This document shows positions 1 to 12,899 of a stretch of 64,000 nt of DNA, piece by piece; position 1 is the first letter of the stretch, and each line of letters begins with the position of its first letter. The translations under genes and the position numbers were made by a program. The notes under the pieces are model-generated. The model ran no database searches. It was not told the origin of the DNA and saw only the letters and a list, made by a program, of their open reading frames with translations. Source of the stretch: Guyanagaster necrorhizus (lineage: Eukaryota; Basidiomycota; Agaricomycetes; Agaricales; Physalacriaceae); assembly GCF_019112545.1 (NCBI RefSeq), contig NW_025064890.1, forward strand, positions 178,283 to 242,282. The letters are read 5' to 3'.

Positions 1-741
1 CTCCACCTTTTCATTAACTATTGACAAGATGACTGGATTGAATGGCTGGCTCTTGCTGCCTTTTAGCATAACAACTAAATACACTTGGCCATAGAGAAAA
101 CACTGTTCTTCATCAATCATGGCCAACACTTTAACATGTCACACACTGAATGACACCATACTACTACACCTGCCTCTGCAGACTTTGCTACCACAATGGC
201 AAAGATTCATGCTAAAACAAAAATAGCTCTTGATAAGGCTGTGACAATAATGAAAAAACAGTATGACAAACATCACTATCCTACACACTTCTATGCAGTT
301 AATGACAAAGTTTGGCTCAACACAACACATCTATACCTTCTCCATCCAAAATGCAAACTGGCAGACAAATAGACAGGGCCATTCCCAATTATTGCCAAGA
401 TTGAAGCTTCAGCCTATAAACTCTGTCTTCCCCAAACATAGAAGATACATGATGTCTTCAATGAATCTCTTTTCACATCTTACATTGCTCCAGCCTTCTC
501 TAATTAAGAATGCCCATCACCTCCACTGCTAGACCTTATCAAAGATGAAGAACATTACAAGATCAACTAAGTATTAAACCATAAATTATGAAAAATCAAG
601 GCAAAAGGTGATGAGACAACAATGATGGTCAATTATTTAGTTAGCTGGAAAGGCTATGGCCCTGAATCCAACAAGTGGATAAATGAAAAATATATGAGTG
701 CTGACAATACCATACATGACTATAAACTATCCCTAAATTAA
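1..741 (+). pseudogene. Gypsy-B pol 3' remnant (B1): integrase C-terminus and chromodomain
   Basis: This is the 3' end of a Ty3/Gypsy pol, which would join integrase to chromatin targeting. The opening bases match the post-catalytic integrase stretch that recurs at 8025-8200 (B2) and 60255-60430 (B9). A chromodomain-like segment reading YLVSWKGYGPESNKW lies at about 633-680 and the frame stops at TAA 739-741, 33 bp before the LTR. Chromodomains at this place define chromoviruses, where they steer integration. Frameshifts and stops upstream make it non-coding today. The 5' part lies outside the window. Confidence 0.75.
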
Positions 742-774
742 GCCATCAGGACAATGATCTTAAGGAGGGGGTAA

Positions 775-1255
775 TATTATGATTTTCCATTTCTCTTACA
801 AACAAACCCTTATTTATGCTTAGTCAGGGTGCTAACACAGATGCTTGAGATCATGAGACAAGACTTAGTCATCACAACTAGCTAAGTCTGTCATTATCTT
901 TTGATGCAACAATACTGCCTGATGATGCACAATCAATCTTTTGTGTATGATAATGATGCTCTAAGCCTATGAGCACAATGGACTCAGAAACATACAATAA
1001 GCAGTAGTATTATTAGCAGAACTTATATAGTATTTAAGATGGCTCACTCTTGCTGGTAATCCCCAGCTTCAAGCTAAAAGTTTATCTTCACACCACTCTA
1101 TACTTGAGTCTGATTCTTCAGGTCTTGTGATACACTAAGCAGACTATGCATCAGTGGACTCAGCTGATCTCCTGAAGTGTGAGGAGATGACTGTTTATTA
1201 TGTATATCTGTCCATATGATGCTTGGGTCAAACAATATGTCACTTGGGCTTAACA
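775..1255 (+). repeat. Gypsy-B LTR (3' LTR of B1 / 5' LTR of B2)
   Basis: It begins with a decayed TGTTATGATTTT and ends TTAACA, follows a purine-rich tract (AAGGAGGGGG at about 762-771) and is followed directly by a primer-binding site. It holds a TATA-like stretch (1022-1038). The same layout occurs at 9164, 46664, 50749 and 61109. One LTR with pol on its left and gag on its right suggests a tandem pair that shares it, or a recombination product. Confidence 0.8.
1065..1077 (+). promoter_or_regulatory. Putative R start / self-primer in Gypsy-B LTR
   Basis: AGCTTCAAGCTAA lies about 34 bp after the TATA-like TATTTAAG (1031-1038), where transcription would start. It is the exact reverse complement of TTAGCTTGAAGCT at 1257-1269, just inside the LTR. 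In Tf1 of fission yeast the RNA 5' end folds onto such a site and primes reverse transcription. The start site is inferred. Confidence 0.6.
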
Positions 1256-1256
1256 A

Positions 1257-1269
1257 TTAGCTTGAAGCT
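1257..1269 (+). promoter_or_regulatory. Gypsy-B primer-binding site (self-primed)
   Basis: TTAGCTTGAAGCT begins two bases after the LTR end and pairs perfectly over 13 bases with 1065-1077. The position fits a PBS. Confidence 0.6.
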
Positions 1270-1289
1270 TCTAGCTTCTCTTCCCTTAT

Positions 1290-4200
1290 GTATAACAAAC
1301 ATGAAGGAAACCAAATGCCACTATCATTCACATCAATCTCTGATCTTACAGATAACTTCTTTAAGCTTTTAGCCTCTATCATTGGAACTCTTCTTGAATT
1401 ACTCACTATTGTCTATCTCTGTTGAGAAAGGCAATCCATAACTGCATGAATCATCAGGCACTATCACACCTTCAGAACTATACAACAAATTATCTGAAAT
1501 ATCACATCTGTCCTCTCTTTTCATGACATTCCAGAATCCATCTGAACTTCCTATTAGCTCATACTAGAAGCCATTCTAGAAACTCAATCTGGCAGCCCAA
1601 TTTTAAGGGTTCATTCAGCAGAAAAAGAACACTGATACCCTCTAGAACCTTTCTGACATAGCAACAGAAACAGCTTCTCTTAGCACTCTTAGCACCTGAC
1701 AAATCTCTCTCCAGTTGCAGACTATAAGAATAAAGATCTCCCTAACAACTTTTTTGATGCTGAACCATCTTCTGATCCTTCCACCACTCCATCTAAGCAC
1801 AGAATTAGTGATCATGCCTGGAGCTCCCTTGATACTTCTAGAGTGGCTACAGGCTCTAGCCACAACTCACTCTATGCAACTCTGAAAGAAAGCTCTGTCT
1901 CTTTCATCTACATTGCCAGCAGCAGCAAAGGAATCAGCAACTATAGATCAGACTACAATCCTGAGAGGCTGACCCTCAAGAACATCCTTAACTGATATGA
2001 CCAGGATGTTGCAGATTTGAGATCTGTTGAGTTTCTAGTTACTACAGCAGAAGAATAAGCCCAACAAATAGAAGAGTATAAAGCCACTTAGTATGACACT
2101 GAGTTCCAGTGCCACTAAAGAGAGCTTGAGGCTGCCACTTGAGAGTCAGCTGCTCTAGAGTGGTATGGGCTCAGATCAGAAATATCTGGCTCTCTATTCT
2201 GAGAGCCTAATACTGCCACCTCAGATCCTTGGACAAGACCAGCCAAGACCATCACCACCAGAAAGGCAGTATGATAAAACTCTCATCTTCTCCTCTCTGT
2301 TAGAAACAACACAATTCAGAATCCTGCTCAGAATTCTATTCTCTTAGACCCTGAATTTATTTTTGATACCTATGGACTTCAAACACTGCCCACCATCTGA
2401 GTTAGCAAGCAAAGCCTTTGATGTTTTCTTGGAGACAGGATTGTAAGACTTTTCCTCAACCCCTGATTGTATTGAAACTTCTGTCAGTATTGCCATGAGC
2501 TGGAGGAAGGTGGAGAGCAAAGCAGCAGCAGCAGCAGCAAAGGAAGCTTCAAGGTCAGAACCTATTGACTTAGATCACAGTCTTCTTCTAGGGCCAGACC
2601 AAGCATCACCTCAGATGCAGGACAGCTTTCTCATAATGCTGAGGCCATATGTCTTATCAATCTTTGACTAATCCAGCATCTCCCTTGAGGACAGTAGAGA
2701 GAATAGAGACAGTGAGAAGAATGATCTCATTCTAAGAATCTTTGAGTATCTGAGAGATCCTATCAAAATCAAGGATAAAGAGCTGCTAGTGATAGAGATA
2801 CAATGTGAATAGAAAAAAGAATATTTGAGACTATATCAGAAAAGGGCAGCAGTGCTACTCCAGGACATCAGCTAGAGTATGATATCAATGGAACAAAAAT
2901 AAGCAGTCATAAATAATGCTGAAAAAATTGACATTTTACAGTATATCATGACTGAACAAGCTATCTATATTTATAACAGGATACACTTCAAAGGTCTGCT
3001 GAAGGATCTATCAGCATATTAATCAAAGTATAAGATATAACTGATACTGAACACTCTCCTCATCACTCCAAAATGAGCTGTCTATATAGCACCATCCATC
3101 TGAAGCATCACCACTCAGTTTATACAGCTATAACCTTAGCCTATGACATGGCCAACAGGATTCTGAAATTCTTGGATCAATATCAGCAGTAAACTTTTCA
3201 GCAGACAGCCTCCAGCTGATAAAGCTAATACTAGCAAGGCTCCTGAAGGAGATAATCCAGAAGCTATTAAACTTGGCTTCACCATATAAAATAGACACAT
3301 TATGCACAAAGAAGCAGGATTAACAGAGAGCCCAGTCACTGATGACAACTCTCTCCACCCATTCCTCAGACCATCTGCCAAATGGCATTGACCACTATTT
3401 GATTAGTACTTGAATCTGATGAGAGTGCTCTCTCAGGATGCCATTCTCATCTAGCACAAACCTAATCTCATCTGAAAGCTCCAATTCTTTAAGAGCACAT
3501 CAGATGATATTGACTGCTTCTTAATCAATTGTGAATAATACTTTGAAATATACTTAGCTTATCTCACAGTCAACATCTACTGAATAGCCTTTGCTGCATT
3601 GTATTTTGAAGACAAGGCCAAAACATGGTGGATCTTGATCTCTCCTAACTTTTATTCCACAATCAGGCAGCATCATTGACTGTTATTCTGACCAGTATTT
3701 AAGCAGATGGTTCACAACAAATTTATTAACTCAGTGGTGCAAAAAGTATATAAGAACAAGATAAAGGAGCCTTAGATGGAAGATAAGATAGCAAGTGAAT
3801 ACTTTGATAAGCTGGAGCAACTCAGAAAGCTTGCCAGAATTCAGAATAATATTGACGATGATAGAAGGATGATAGAGATGCTCAAAATTGGAGTATCTCT
3901 CTCTTACACTAAGATGATCTTGAATATTAGCATAAACATTCTGAAGGGATACAATATATGGAAAGAGTGAGTTACTGAGATGAACAAGAAACAGCAGTGA
4001 CAGAAGGCTATAAATGCAAACTTATAGAGTGACTGCAAATCAAATCACCTTATGATCAGCAAGCCTAGTGAAAACACTAACACTAACAAAACTACCACCT
4101 TTGCTTCTCCAACTTACAGCATCCAAAAGACTGGGACTGAGATGCTATACACTGGCAGTAGAAAGCTAATGGATATAGATTGGCTCAAGAAGGAGAGCAA

Positions 4201-4371
4201 GTGTTTCAATTGCAGAATGAAGGAACATCTATTGCAGGACTGCCTGAAAAAGAAGCATACAAGAGAAGACATATGGATGCAAATCACTAAGCTGCAGAAG
4301 GAAGCAGAAGGACTCAAGAAGCTGAAAAAGGATACTAGAGTCAAGGAGATAAAAAACAAGACTAACAAGTG
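1290..4371 (+). pseudogene. Gypsy-B gag remnant (B2)
   Basis: Decayed Gag (capsid and nucleocapsid) of B2. The conserved capsid block reads SEYFDKLEQLRKLARIQNN at about 3788-3845. The best evidence is a CCHC zinc knuckle at 4202-4243 (CFNCRMKEHLLQDC, C-x2-C-x4-H-x4-C), preceded by a MDIDWLKK motif shared with B3 and B8 and followed by a lysine-rich tail ending at 4371. Gag seems unusually long: about 3 kb separate the LTR from the knuckle, and the N-terminal part matches B3, B8 and B9 in pieces. Many stops and frameshifts; not functional. Confidence 0.75.
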
Positions 4372-4429
4372 AATAATCTCACTCTGTCAGCTGAAGGACT
4401 TCATGATGTGTTTCATATAGCTGCTGAAC

Positions 4430-7149
4430 AAATGTATGTACCCTCTGTAGTTATCAATATTTATGTGCATTCAAATATACTACTATCCACTACTATAAAG
4501 AGAACATCAAAAGGATCAAACTAACAAACAATTCAACTGTCTACAGGCCAAACTAGAGGAGTGATCCTCATTAGCTGGCTAAAGCCCTTCAATACTAAAT
4601 AAACTGGTGCACTATTAAAAATATAAAGAATGAAGAAGTCAAAGTGGTACTCAAGAATTAAGTATATCAAATCAGGGCAGAAAAAGTGATCAACAAGATG
4701 ATAGAAGAAATGAAGATGGCTGAAAGATGCTGGGCTTTAAAATGGCTTGACAAACTCTAGAGATCAAAAAAGTATATCAGATGACAAATAACTTTAGAGC
4801 AAAACTTGACTGTTAAAGCTCAGATTGAGATACTTATCTTCTGAACCATGCATGTACTAACAACTCTGATTGACAGTAGCTATACCAGAAGCTCAATCAA
4901 TTATGCTTTCATCAATAAGCATAATCTACCTATAAGAGCCATTGCTGCCTCTATTTTTGTCTACAATGCTGATGAGACAAAAAACTAAGCTAGTTTAATC
5001 ATTAAATACATCAAACTGTGACTAACCATCAGAGATCATTTGAAACACATCAACCTGGTAGTCACCAACCTCAGCACAAAGAAGATCTTTCTCAGCTATG
5101 ATTGGCTCATCCAACACAATCTTCTGATTAATTAGAAGACAGAATAGATAACTTTTGCCTATTGTCAATATCACAAGATACTCTTTGAACTGCTGGATGA
5201 AGATCCCTATGATCAGTGAAATGAAGAGATAGAGAATGGTGAAACCATCCTTGCTGTTGACATGGAACAAGCCATATAGATCTGAGTGATGCACCATATG
5301 AATGACCTCACAGTGAGAGCCAATGCAGAAAAGAAGGAAAAGATATTTGAAGAGATAGTACTCAAGTGAGCCTGAGATTATCAGGATCTCTTCAATAAAG
5401 AAAGCTTTGACAAGTTGCCAGAGCTGAAACTATGGGACTATATGATTAAACTAGTCTCAAATGCCAGTGTTAATCTAGACTGCAAGATATATCCTCTCAG
5501 CCAGCCAGAGCAGCAAGAACTTGACAAGTTCTTGGAGGAGAACCTGACTAGCAGATAGATCTGACCATCAAAGTCTCCTATAGCATCTCTCTTCTTTTTT
5601 GTCAAAAGAAGGTCAGAAAACTCTGATCTATCTAAGACTATAGAAAGTTGAACAAGATAATGATCAAGAATCACTACTCTCTTCTGTTGATCTTGAAACT
5701 CATGAACAAGTTGTGGAGGGCCCAATATTACATCAAGCTAGATGTATGATGAGGCTACAATAATGTATAGATCAAAGAAGGCAACAAATAGAAAGTAGCA
5801 TTTTAGACTAATCAAGGGCTCTTTGAGCCAACTGTTATATTCTTTGGCTTAATCAACTTGCTGGTGACTTTTCAATGGATGATGAATGATATCTTCAAGG
5901 ATCTTATCACTACTGAAAAAGTCATAATTTATCTTGATGAGATCCTCATCATATCTAAAGATCAAAGAGAACACCAACAGCTGGTTTAACAGGTTCTCAA
6001 CCTCATGAGGAAACACAAGCTATTTCTCAAGGCTGAGAAATGCAAATTCAAGGTATTAAAGACTAAATACCTCAGAGTTATCATCAGTAAAGAAAGCATT
6101 CAGATAGATTCTGTGAAGGTAGCAGAAGTAGTAGAATGGCTGATACTGACAAAAAAGAAGAAATTGCAATTATTTTTAGGATTTACCAACTTCTATCACT
6201 TGTTCATACAAGACTACAGCAAATTCATACAACCTATAACACAGTTAACCAGCAATGCACTATGAGCTGAGGATCACTCTAACAGACCACATTTAACAAC
6301 CTCAAAAGGTGATTAGCAGAGAATGTTATCTTGGTGATTCTAACCCAGAGTGAGAAATTCTGAATAGAGATAGATTCAACTGAAGAGGAAATCAGCACTG
6401 TATTTTCACAAGAACAAGATAAAAAATAGTGACTAGTAGCTTTTCTTTTCAAGATGCTAACTATCATAGAATACAATTATAAGATTTATGACAAGGAGTT
6501 GTTAGTGATTATACTCACCCTGGCTGAGTGGTGACACTATCTGATTGGCATAGAGCACACCTTTGAGATCTAAACTGATCATCAGAATTTTTGATATTTT
6601 TGACTGCTCTAGAAATTGAATCAATAACAGGCCCAATGGGTTATAGAGCTATTCAAGTACTAGTATATACTTTATCATAAGATAGAAACCACTAACAGAA
6701 AAACCAATCTATTGAGCTAGTGAGCAGACTAAGACCAAAAAGACAAAAACAATGAAAAAATCACATTATTGAAATTTGAATACTTTCAAACAATGATATG
6801 CCAACAGAGGAGGAGATCCACAAGTGGATCAAGAGCATGATCCAGCAGATCAACATATGGGATCAACATATTGCTTCTTTCCTAAATCATGAGCAGTGCC
6901 TGACAAAGAGTAATAGCCTTATACATTATGATAGAAGGATCTATATTCTGTGAGATTCTAGTCTTTATGAAGACATTATCACAATGCACTATGATCATGC
7001 TACTGTGAGATATCTGGAGATCACCAAAATGAAAGAGCTCATATTGTAAGAATATTGCTGGCCAAAGATGACTCAAGATATTGAGAAGTATGTCAAGGGA
7101 TATGAAGTCTGCCAGCAAAGAAAGTCAACTATGTAAGTCTGAGCCACAC
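4430..7149 (+). pseudogene. Gypsy-B pol remnant, 5' part (B2): protease, RT, RNase H, integrase zinc finger
   Basis: Pol of B2 before the solo LTR insertion. In order: a retropepsin-like segment LIDSSYTRSSINYAF at about 4868-4915 (the usual DSG reads DSS); RT from about 5440, with the active site reading YLDE at about 5930-5941 where YLDD is expected; thumb and connection (MRKHKLFLKAEKCKF, 6005 on); RNase H at about 6360-6700; and the integrase zinc finger ending KGYEVCQQRKS at about 7095-7130. Frame breaks and stops are frequent. The order is typical of Ty3/Gypsy. Confidence 0.8.
7145..7149. repeat. Target-site duplication CACAC, left
   Basis: CACAC precedes the solo LTR and recurs directly after it at 7648-7652. 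Confidence 0.8.
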
Positions 7150-7647
7150 TGTTAAGAATGTATCAATTGATTGGGCTTAAGTGCATGCATGGAGACTGCT
7201 GGAGTGCATGAGCATCAATAAAGCTATTGACAACATCACTCTCAAGTTAGGGTCCAAAGATTTGGATGGACAGAATAGAATTCTATCAGAGTAGTGAAGA
7301 GGAATATCTTTTAGAACAGAATCTGATGGATGAGATAGAGAGAAGCTGAAGTGAGCATAAAGTGTAGATAGCTATTCAAGTTAATATTTGAACTGAGTAA
7401 TTACAACAATTGTATACAGTTTATATACTATTGGTAGTTAATTTCAAGTCAGGTCTGTTGGATTCTGATGTGAATTGTTTGCTATTATTTTTGGAGTCTA
7501 GATACTACAATATGAAATATGGATATAAAATAATAATGATAAAATGAAATTAATAGTTAATAGAAAGCAGGTAGAGTCTAGTGAGGTATGATGATTAAAT
7601 TCATGATTGATTGAAGTGGTGTAGAAACTGATGGCATGTATGTGATA
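7150..7647 (-). repeat. Solo Gypsy-A LTR inserted in B2 pol
   Basis: On the plus strand it runs from TGTTAAGAATG to GCATGTATGTGATA, the reverse of the A1 LTR (TGTTACGCGCATGC to CCTAACA). It is 498 bp with a perfect 5-bp duplication. The integrase frame is split exactly here. No internal sequence remains, so LTR-LTR recombination probably removed the element. CpG is almost absent, so it is older than the solo LTR at 30889. Confidence 0.9.
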
Positions 7648-8753
7648 CACACCACTTCACCCAAATGAAGTTCCAACAACCTTGTGGATGCACATATCTG
7701 TAGATATGATCACTGGCCTATCAGATTATAATGATTGTGATGCTATCATCATCATTATTAATCTGTTCTTAAAGGCCATTATCTTGATCACATGCTTAAA
7801 TAAACTGATTTCAGAAGGCTGGACCAAGATCCTCTGTGATAAAGTGTATGCCAAGTACAGCATACTACAGGTTATTTTAGATTGCAGTCCTCAATTTGTA
7901 TTCAAATTCCTAGATAATTTATATCAGCTTCTAAATATTTGAAGTAATGTTTTCATAATGTATCACCTTCAAACAGACAGACAAACAGAATGTGTCAATC
8001 AGAAGATTGAAAAGTACCTCCATATGTTCATCAATTATCACCAAGATGATTAAACAGAATGGCTCACTCTCACTGCTTTTTAGCATAACAACTATATACA
8101 CTCTGCAATAGAGAAAACTCTCTTCTATATCAACTATAGACACTATCCATATATTGCCTATATAGAATAGCATCACACTACAACACCTGCTTTTGCTGAT
8201 TTTGCCACTTTAATAACTAAGATCTATACTAAAACTCATACTACTCTTTAAAAAGCTGCTATCTCTATAAAGATTCAATATAATAAACACTGTCATTCAC
8301 TATATAAGTATCAACTAAATGATAAAGTTTGGCTTGATACTATGAACCTCCACCTTTCTCATCTGAAATAGAAACTTGCTGACAAATAAACAGATCTCTT
8401 TTCTATTCTAGCTAAAGTTAGTAACTCTGCATAGACTTTGCCTTCTTCCCACATAGTGCATCTATAACATATTTAATGAGTTTCTCTTATTGTCCTTTAT
8501 TAAACTCATCTTTTCAAATCAACAGCAACTACCACCATCTGACCTGATCTTTATGGATGATAAAGAACACTATAAAGTTAATTAAGTTCTCAACTATTAC
8601 TTCTGCAAAATTCACACTTGTAGTGGTGGAAGTCAAATAACAGTTGATTATTTAGTCAGTTGGAAGAGTTATAGCTCTGAATTTAACCAATGGGTAAATA
8701 AACAATACATAAATACCACCAATGCTATTCATAATTATAAACTCTTCTTGTAA
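7648..8753 (+). pseudogene. Gypsy-B pol remnant, 3' part (B2): integrase core and chromodomain
   Basis: Continues the integrase interrupted by the solo LTR. The catalytic core starts with ISVDMITGLSD (about 7692-7724, first Asp kept). The second Asp lies in a segment reading LDCSPQF, and the Glu region reads QTDRQTECVNQ (about 7973-8005). The C-terminal domain follows, then a chromodomain with YLVSWKSY at about 8660-8683, ending at TAA 8751-8753. Several stops and indels make it inactive. Confidence 0.8.
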
Positions 8754-8789
8754 TGATTTATTGGGATGATAGTCTTAAGAGAGAGGTAA

Positions 8790-9163
8790 TATTATAATTT
8801 TTTTTTTTTTTTTGATTAACCTCTATTTATATTTAGTTAGAATATTTAGCATCAGTGCCTAAGACTGTGGGATGTGCTTAGTCACTATAATAGACTGAGT
8901 TAGTCATTATCCTCTAACAATGATGAGTCTTTCAACAATGAACAATACTCTTTTGTAGATAGTAGCAATATTCAAGGATAATAAGCACTATAGTATAGAA
9001 ATGCACAATTAGTAGATATATATTTAACTAGGATATAAACAGTATATAAGATGTATAGCTCTCATTGTATATTCTCAGCTTTAAGCTAAAGTTTATTTTT
9101 CACTATTCTATCTTGAGCTGACTATCTTTGGTTTTAAGATACAACATTGAGTTAACACATATA
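8790..9163 (+). repeat. Truncated Gypsy-B LTR (3' LTR of B2)
   Basis: Starts with the decayed LTR head and a poly-T run (8797-8813), contains the R-start motif AGCTTTAAGCTAA at about 9086 and stops short of the usual end, where the next LTR begins at 9164. B3 probably inserted into it; the rest of the LTR is not found. Confidence 0.7.
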
Positions 9164-9621
9164 TATTATGATTTTTCTATTCTTTTTCTTGATTTAACCC
9201 CTATTTATGCTTAGTCAGAGTGCTAGAATGAGCACTTAAAGCTGTGGGACAAAGCTTAGTCATCACAACTAGCTGAGTCCATCATTGTCTTTCAATGCAA
9301 TAGCATTGCCTAATAATGCACAATCAGTCTTTTATAAATGATAGCAATGCTCTAGGACAATAGGCACAATGAACCCAGAAACACACAATTAGCAGTAGTA
9401 TTATTAGCAGACCTTGTACCATATTTAAGAATATCTGCTCTTGCTGGAAATCCCCAGCTTTGAGCTAAAGTTTATTCTACCTCATTCTACTTTCAAGCTA
9501 ATTCTATAGGCATTGTGACATACTGACAAGATCACAATCAGTGAACTCAGTCGATCACCTGAAGTGTGAGGTGACATCTGCTTATCACATATATCTGTTC
9601 ACATGATGCTTGAGTCTAACA
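9164..9621 (+). repeat. Gypsy-B 5' LTR of B3
   Basis: 458 bp from TATTATG to CTAACA, with the R-start motif AGCTTTGAGCTAA at about 9458-9470. The PBS after it reads TTAGCTTAAAGCT, one transition away from a perfect match. Confidence 0.8.
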
Positions 9622-9659
9622 ATTAGCTTAAAGCTTGTTCTTTCCTTGCCTCATGCCCA

Positions 9660-12600
9660 TTAGTGCAGAGGAAATCAAATGCCCTCTATCAACTCATCAG
9701 ATCCAAATTTCGACTAAAAGTTTTTTGAACTCCTCTCTTCTATCATCAGAACATTGTTAGGATTGTTGATGATTATCCAGCTGTGCTGAAGATGCTATTC
9801 AATCACTGCCTGGGCAATCAGACATTATAACAAGTTTCAACACATCTGATATATTTTATGCAACATAACTCCTGATTTCCCCTTATATGACATCTTTGAA
9901 TTCTGACAAACATCCCATCAGCCCCTGACAAGTCTCTTACCCAAAGCCAGACCTAGCAGCCTGCATCAAGAGGATGTTCAAGAAGAAGAAAGACACCGAT
10001 ACCTTCTTCAATGATTCAGCAGAGACTGTAACTCTTGTCTTGCAGGATTCCAAAACCCATGGGTCTCTGGACCTCTGCCTGATCATGAGGACAAGAAGGT
10101 CTCAGAAGACTTCTTTCAGCAGTCTCTCTCCTCTGACTCTACCACTGCCTTTCAAGCTATAGGGATTGCTGACTGTGCCAGAGATTCTCTCAATGCTACT
10201 TAGTTGGCTAAAAGACCCAGCCAAACATCATCTCATGGCCAGTCTCACAGCCCCACTCTTTCCATCTCTCATTCAGTCAGGACTAGTGGAGGGCTGAGGA
10301 GGTCACCCTTGGACTGACTTGATGATGAGCACCAGAACCAAGAGGCCCAGGATGAGATCATACACTGGTATTTTCCTATCTGGGACATCAACATCTCTTT
10401 CAACTATAAGAAGGCCCTCTGACAAGAAGAGCAGAGACAGTGAATCATACTGCAGCCAGTTCACAGCAAGCTTGAGGAGCACATCATTGAAAGCAGTTAG
10501 AGAAGATAGGAGGCCAAGGAGTATGACAGACAGCACTGAAAAGAGCAACAAGAAGTCAAAAGGGCTCGACTGGAGAGGGCTAACAGCTCCAACTGATATA
10601 GACTCCAGCCCAAGGTTGCATCCATACTTGCACCAGTATATGCTGATCAATCTCTCTCAACCTCAGTATTCTGAAAGCTTAGTTCCAACTCCAACCCCTA
10701 AAGCAAGAACCACTAGAGAAACAAAACTATTGCAGCAGGAGAGACTCTCTCATACCCTCCAATCCTACAGTATCTCTCTCCCCAATGAACCCCTAGCGCT
10801 GACATTATGTTCAGAGATGATGAGTCTGTTCTCAGACACTACAGGTTATAAACCCCTGAAACTGCCCACATTTCTGCCTGTGCTCTCTGAAGGTTTCTCA
10901 GGAGTAGAATGATTAGGCAGCTATTCGATGATAGATACCAAAGAAATATCCAGCTCTATCACAAGCAAGTGGTGGCAGTGAGAGCAACAGGTGGAAATTG
11001 GTATGACAATAACATCAGAAGCCAGCCAGCTTTCACCTATCTTAATGCCTCTGATAGTTCAGACCCCACAGCTGGATCCAGTATCCAGCCAAGACAGTGG
11101 GTCAATGGTATGACCACAAGAGGGTGCAGAGAGTTTTTATGACCCACCTGCCACTTCTCTCCTCAAGGAAGAGGGGGACAACATGGACAAGAAAGAAACT
11201 GAAAGCAGTGATCCACCTTGTGCTGGTAGAGAACTGGCTTATGGACTATAAAAAGATACAGATGAAGAAGAACTGGAACAGATGATACAGGAGGCAAGAG
11301 AGCAGGAATATCAGGAGTTTTACCTATGAGGGATAAACTTTCTATAGTGTAATGCTACTTGGATAGTATCACAAATGAGACAATTATATTTACATTCTGC
11401 AACTAATAAAAGAACAGAAATCCTGAGACATGCAGCCACCAATTATGCTGCAATACAGTACAACAAGAAACACCCTGAAGATCAGGTTTGATGACTGCCA
11501 GCTTATCAGATGCTGCAACCCATCCAACCAATGTTAAAGACACCCTCAGTCACCCTGAAGTGAGCCATATACATGGCCTCCTCCCTCTGAAGCATATTTT
11601 CATACTCAGCACTCTTATCCTGATCTATAACAACACAGCTATCCTGAAGCTGTGCCTCACCTGACAGCCTACTGATCTTGTACTAGAATCCATGGACTGA
11701 TAAAGAGAGCAGAGTACTAGGAGTGCAACCCCCATCTGATGAAGCTAGCAGAAGTGGTGCTGAGAAGGAACCAATCAAGGATGACCCTGAAGCAGTATGA
11801 CTTGGGTTCACTATTTGCAACAGAGTTATAGTCTGAAAGGAGGAACTGCTGCAGGGAATCTCAGTTGCAGATGATAATTCACTCCACTCATTTCCTGGGC
11901 TACCACAGAAATAGCAGTGGTCCCCATTCTCTGACTGGCCCAATCTGATAGGCATGCTACTTCATGATGCAGCAGTCCTTCAATGCCACTCTGATCTCTT
12001 GTGGAAACCCCACTCCTTCAAAGAGGCATCTGATGACATTGACTGATTCCTTATAGACTGTGAGCAATACTTCAAGGTCTATATTGGATACCTGAGGACC
12101 AACATGAATAAAGTTGTCTTCACCACCTCTTATCTTGAAGAAAAGGCAAAGACCTGATAGATCCTCATCTCTCTGAACTTCTGATCATCAACTTGAGAGC
12201 ACTACCAATACCTCTGTCTTTAAACAGATGCTCCACAACAAATTCATTGATCTGGCAGTGCAGGAGGTACACAAGCAAAAGATCAAAGAATACAAGATGG
12301 GTGACAAAGTGGCAACAGACTATTTTGATGAACTAGAGCAAGTGGCTAAGCTTGCCAGGATAAGGAATGACACTGCAAATGATGGCAGGATAGTCAAGGC
12401 CCTCAAGCAAAGAGTCCCCTCCTCTTACATCATGATGATCTCCATAATTGGCATCTGAGCCCTCATGCTGAGCAGCTATAACAAGTGGAAAGAATGAATT
12501 ATCAAGATGTATAAGGAGTGACAAAGGCAGAAAGTGGAATCCATGACTCTGCAAGACTACAAAGAAGTCAACACTACCAACTCTGAATAAATCATTGGAG

Positions 12601-12895
12601 ATAACTACTGGAAAATCATCGGAATTCTCTATGGCCTCCACCTACAGCATGCAAAAGACTGGGATGGAAACAACTTACACAAGAACAGAGAAGCCAATGG
12701 ATATAGATTGAATGAAGAAGAAAGGCAAATGCTTCAACTGTGGCCAAAAGAGCCACATGGTGAAGGACTGCTCAAAAAAAAAGAAAACTTGAGAAGACAT
12801 CAGAGTGCAGATTGCCAACTTACAGAAGAAAAAAGAAGAACTTAGCATAGAAGCCAAGGTGGAAGAAGTAAAAGATGTGGCCAGCCAGTGAGCAA
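9660..12895 (+). pseudogene. Gypsy-B gag remnant (B3)
   Basis: Large decayed gag. Around 10340-10410 a frame reads DEIIHWYFP, and the same words recur in B8 at about 47860-47885 (DKIIHWYFP), so this is the true N-terminal Gag frame. The long frame at 10319-10912 is a shadow. The capsid block is at 12228-12458 (ATDYFDELEQVAKLAR). The zinc knuckle is intact at 12730-12771 (CFNCGQKSHMVKDC, C-x2-C-x4-H-x4-C), preceded by a MDID motif and followed by a lysine tail. The N-terminal two thirds resemble nothing I recognise outside this family. Confidence 0.75.
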
Positions 12896-12899
12896 TTCC

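Noticed and set aside
8797..8813. Poly-T run as a poly(A) tail of a LINE or retrocopy
   Set aside because: It lies at the LTR head where other copies have T-rich ATTTTTTC; local slippage is simpler.
10319..10912. 197-codon open frame as a gene
   Set aside because: Another frame of the same DNA carries the conserved Gag words; compositional shadow.
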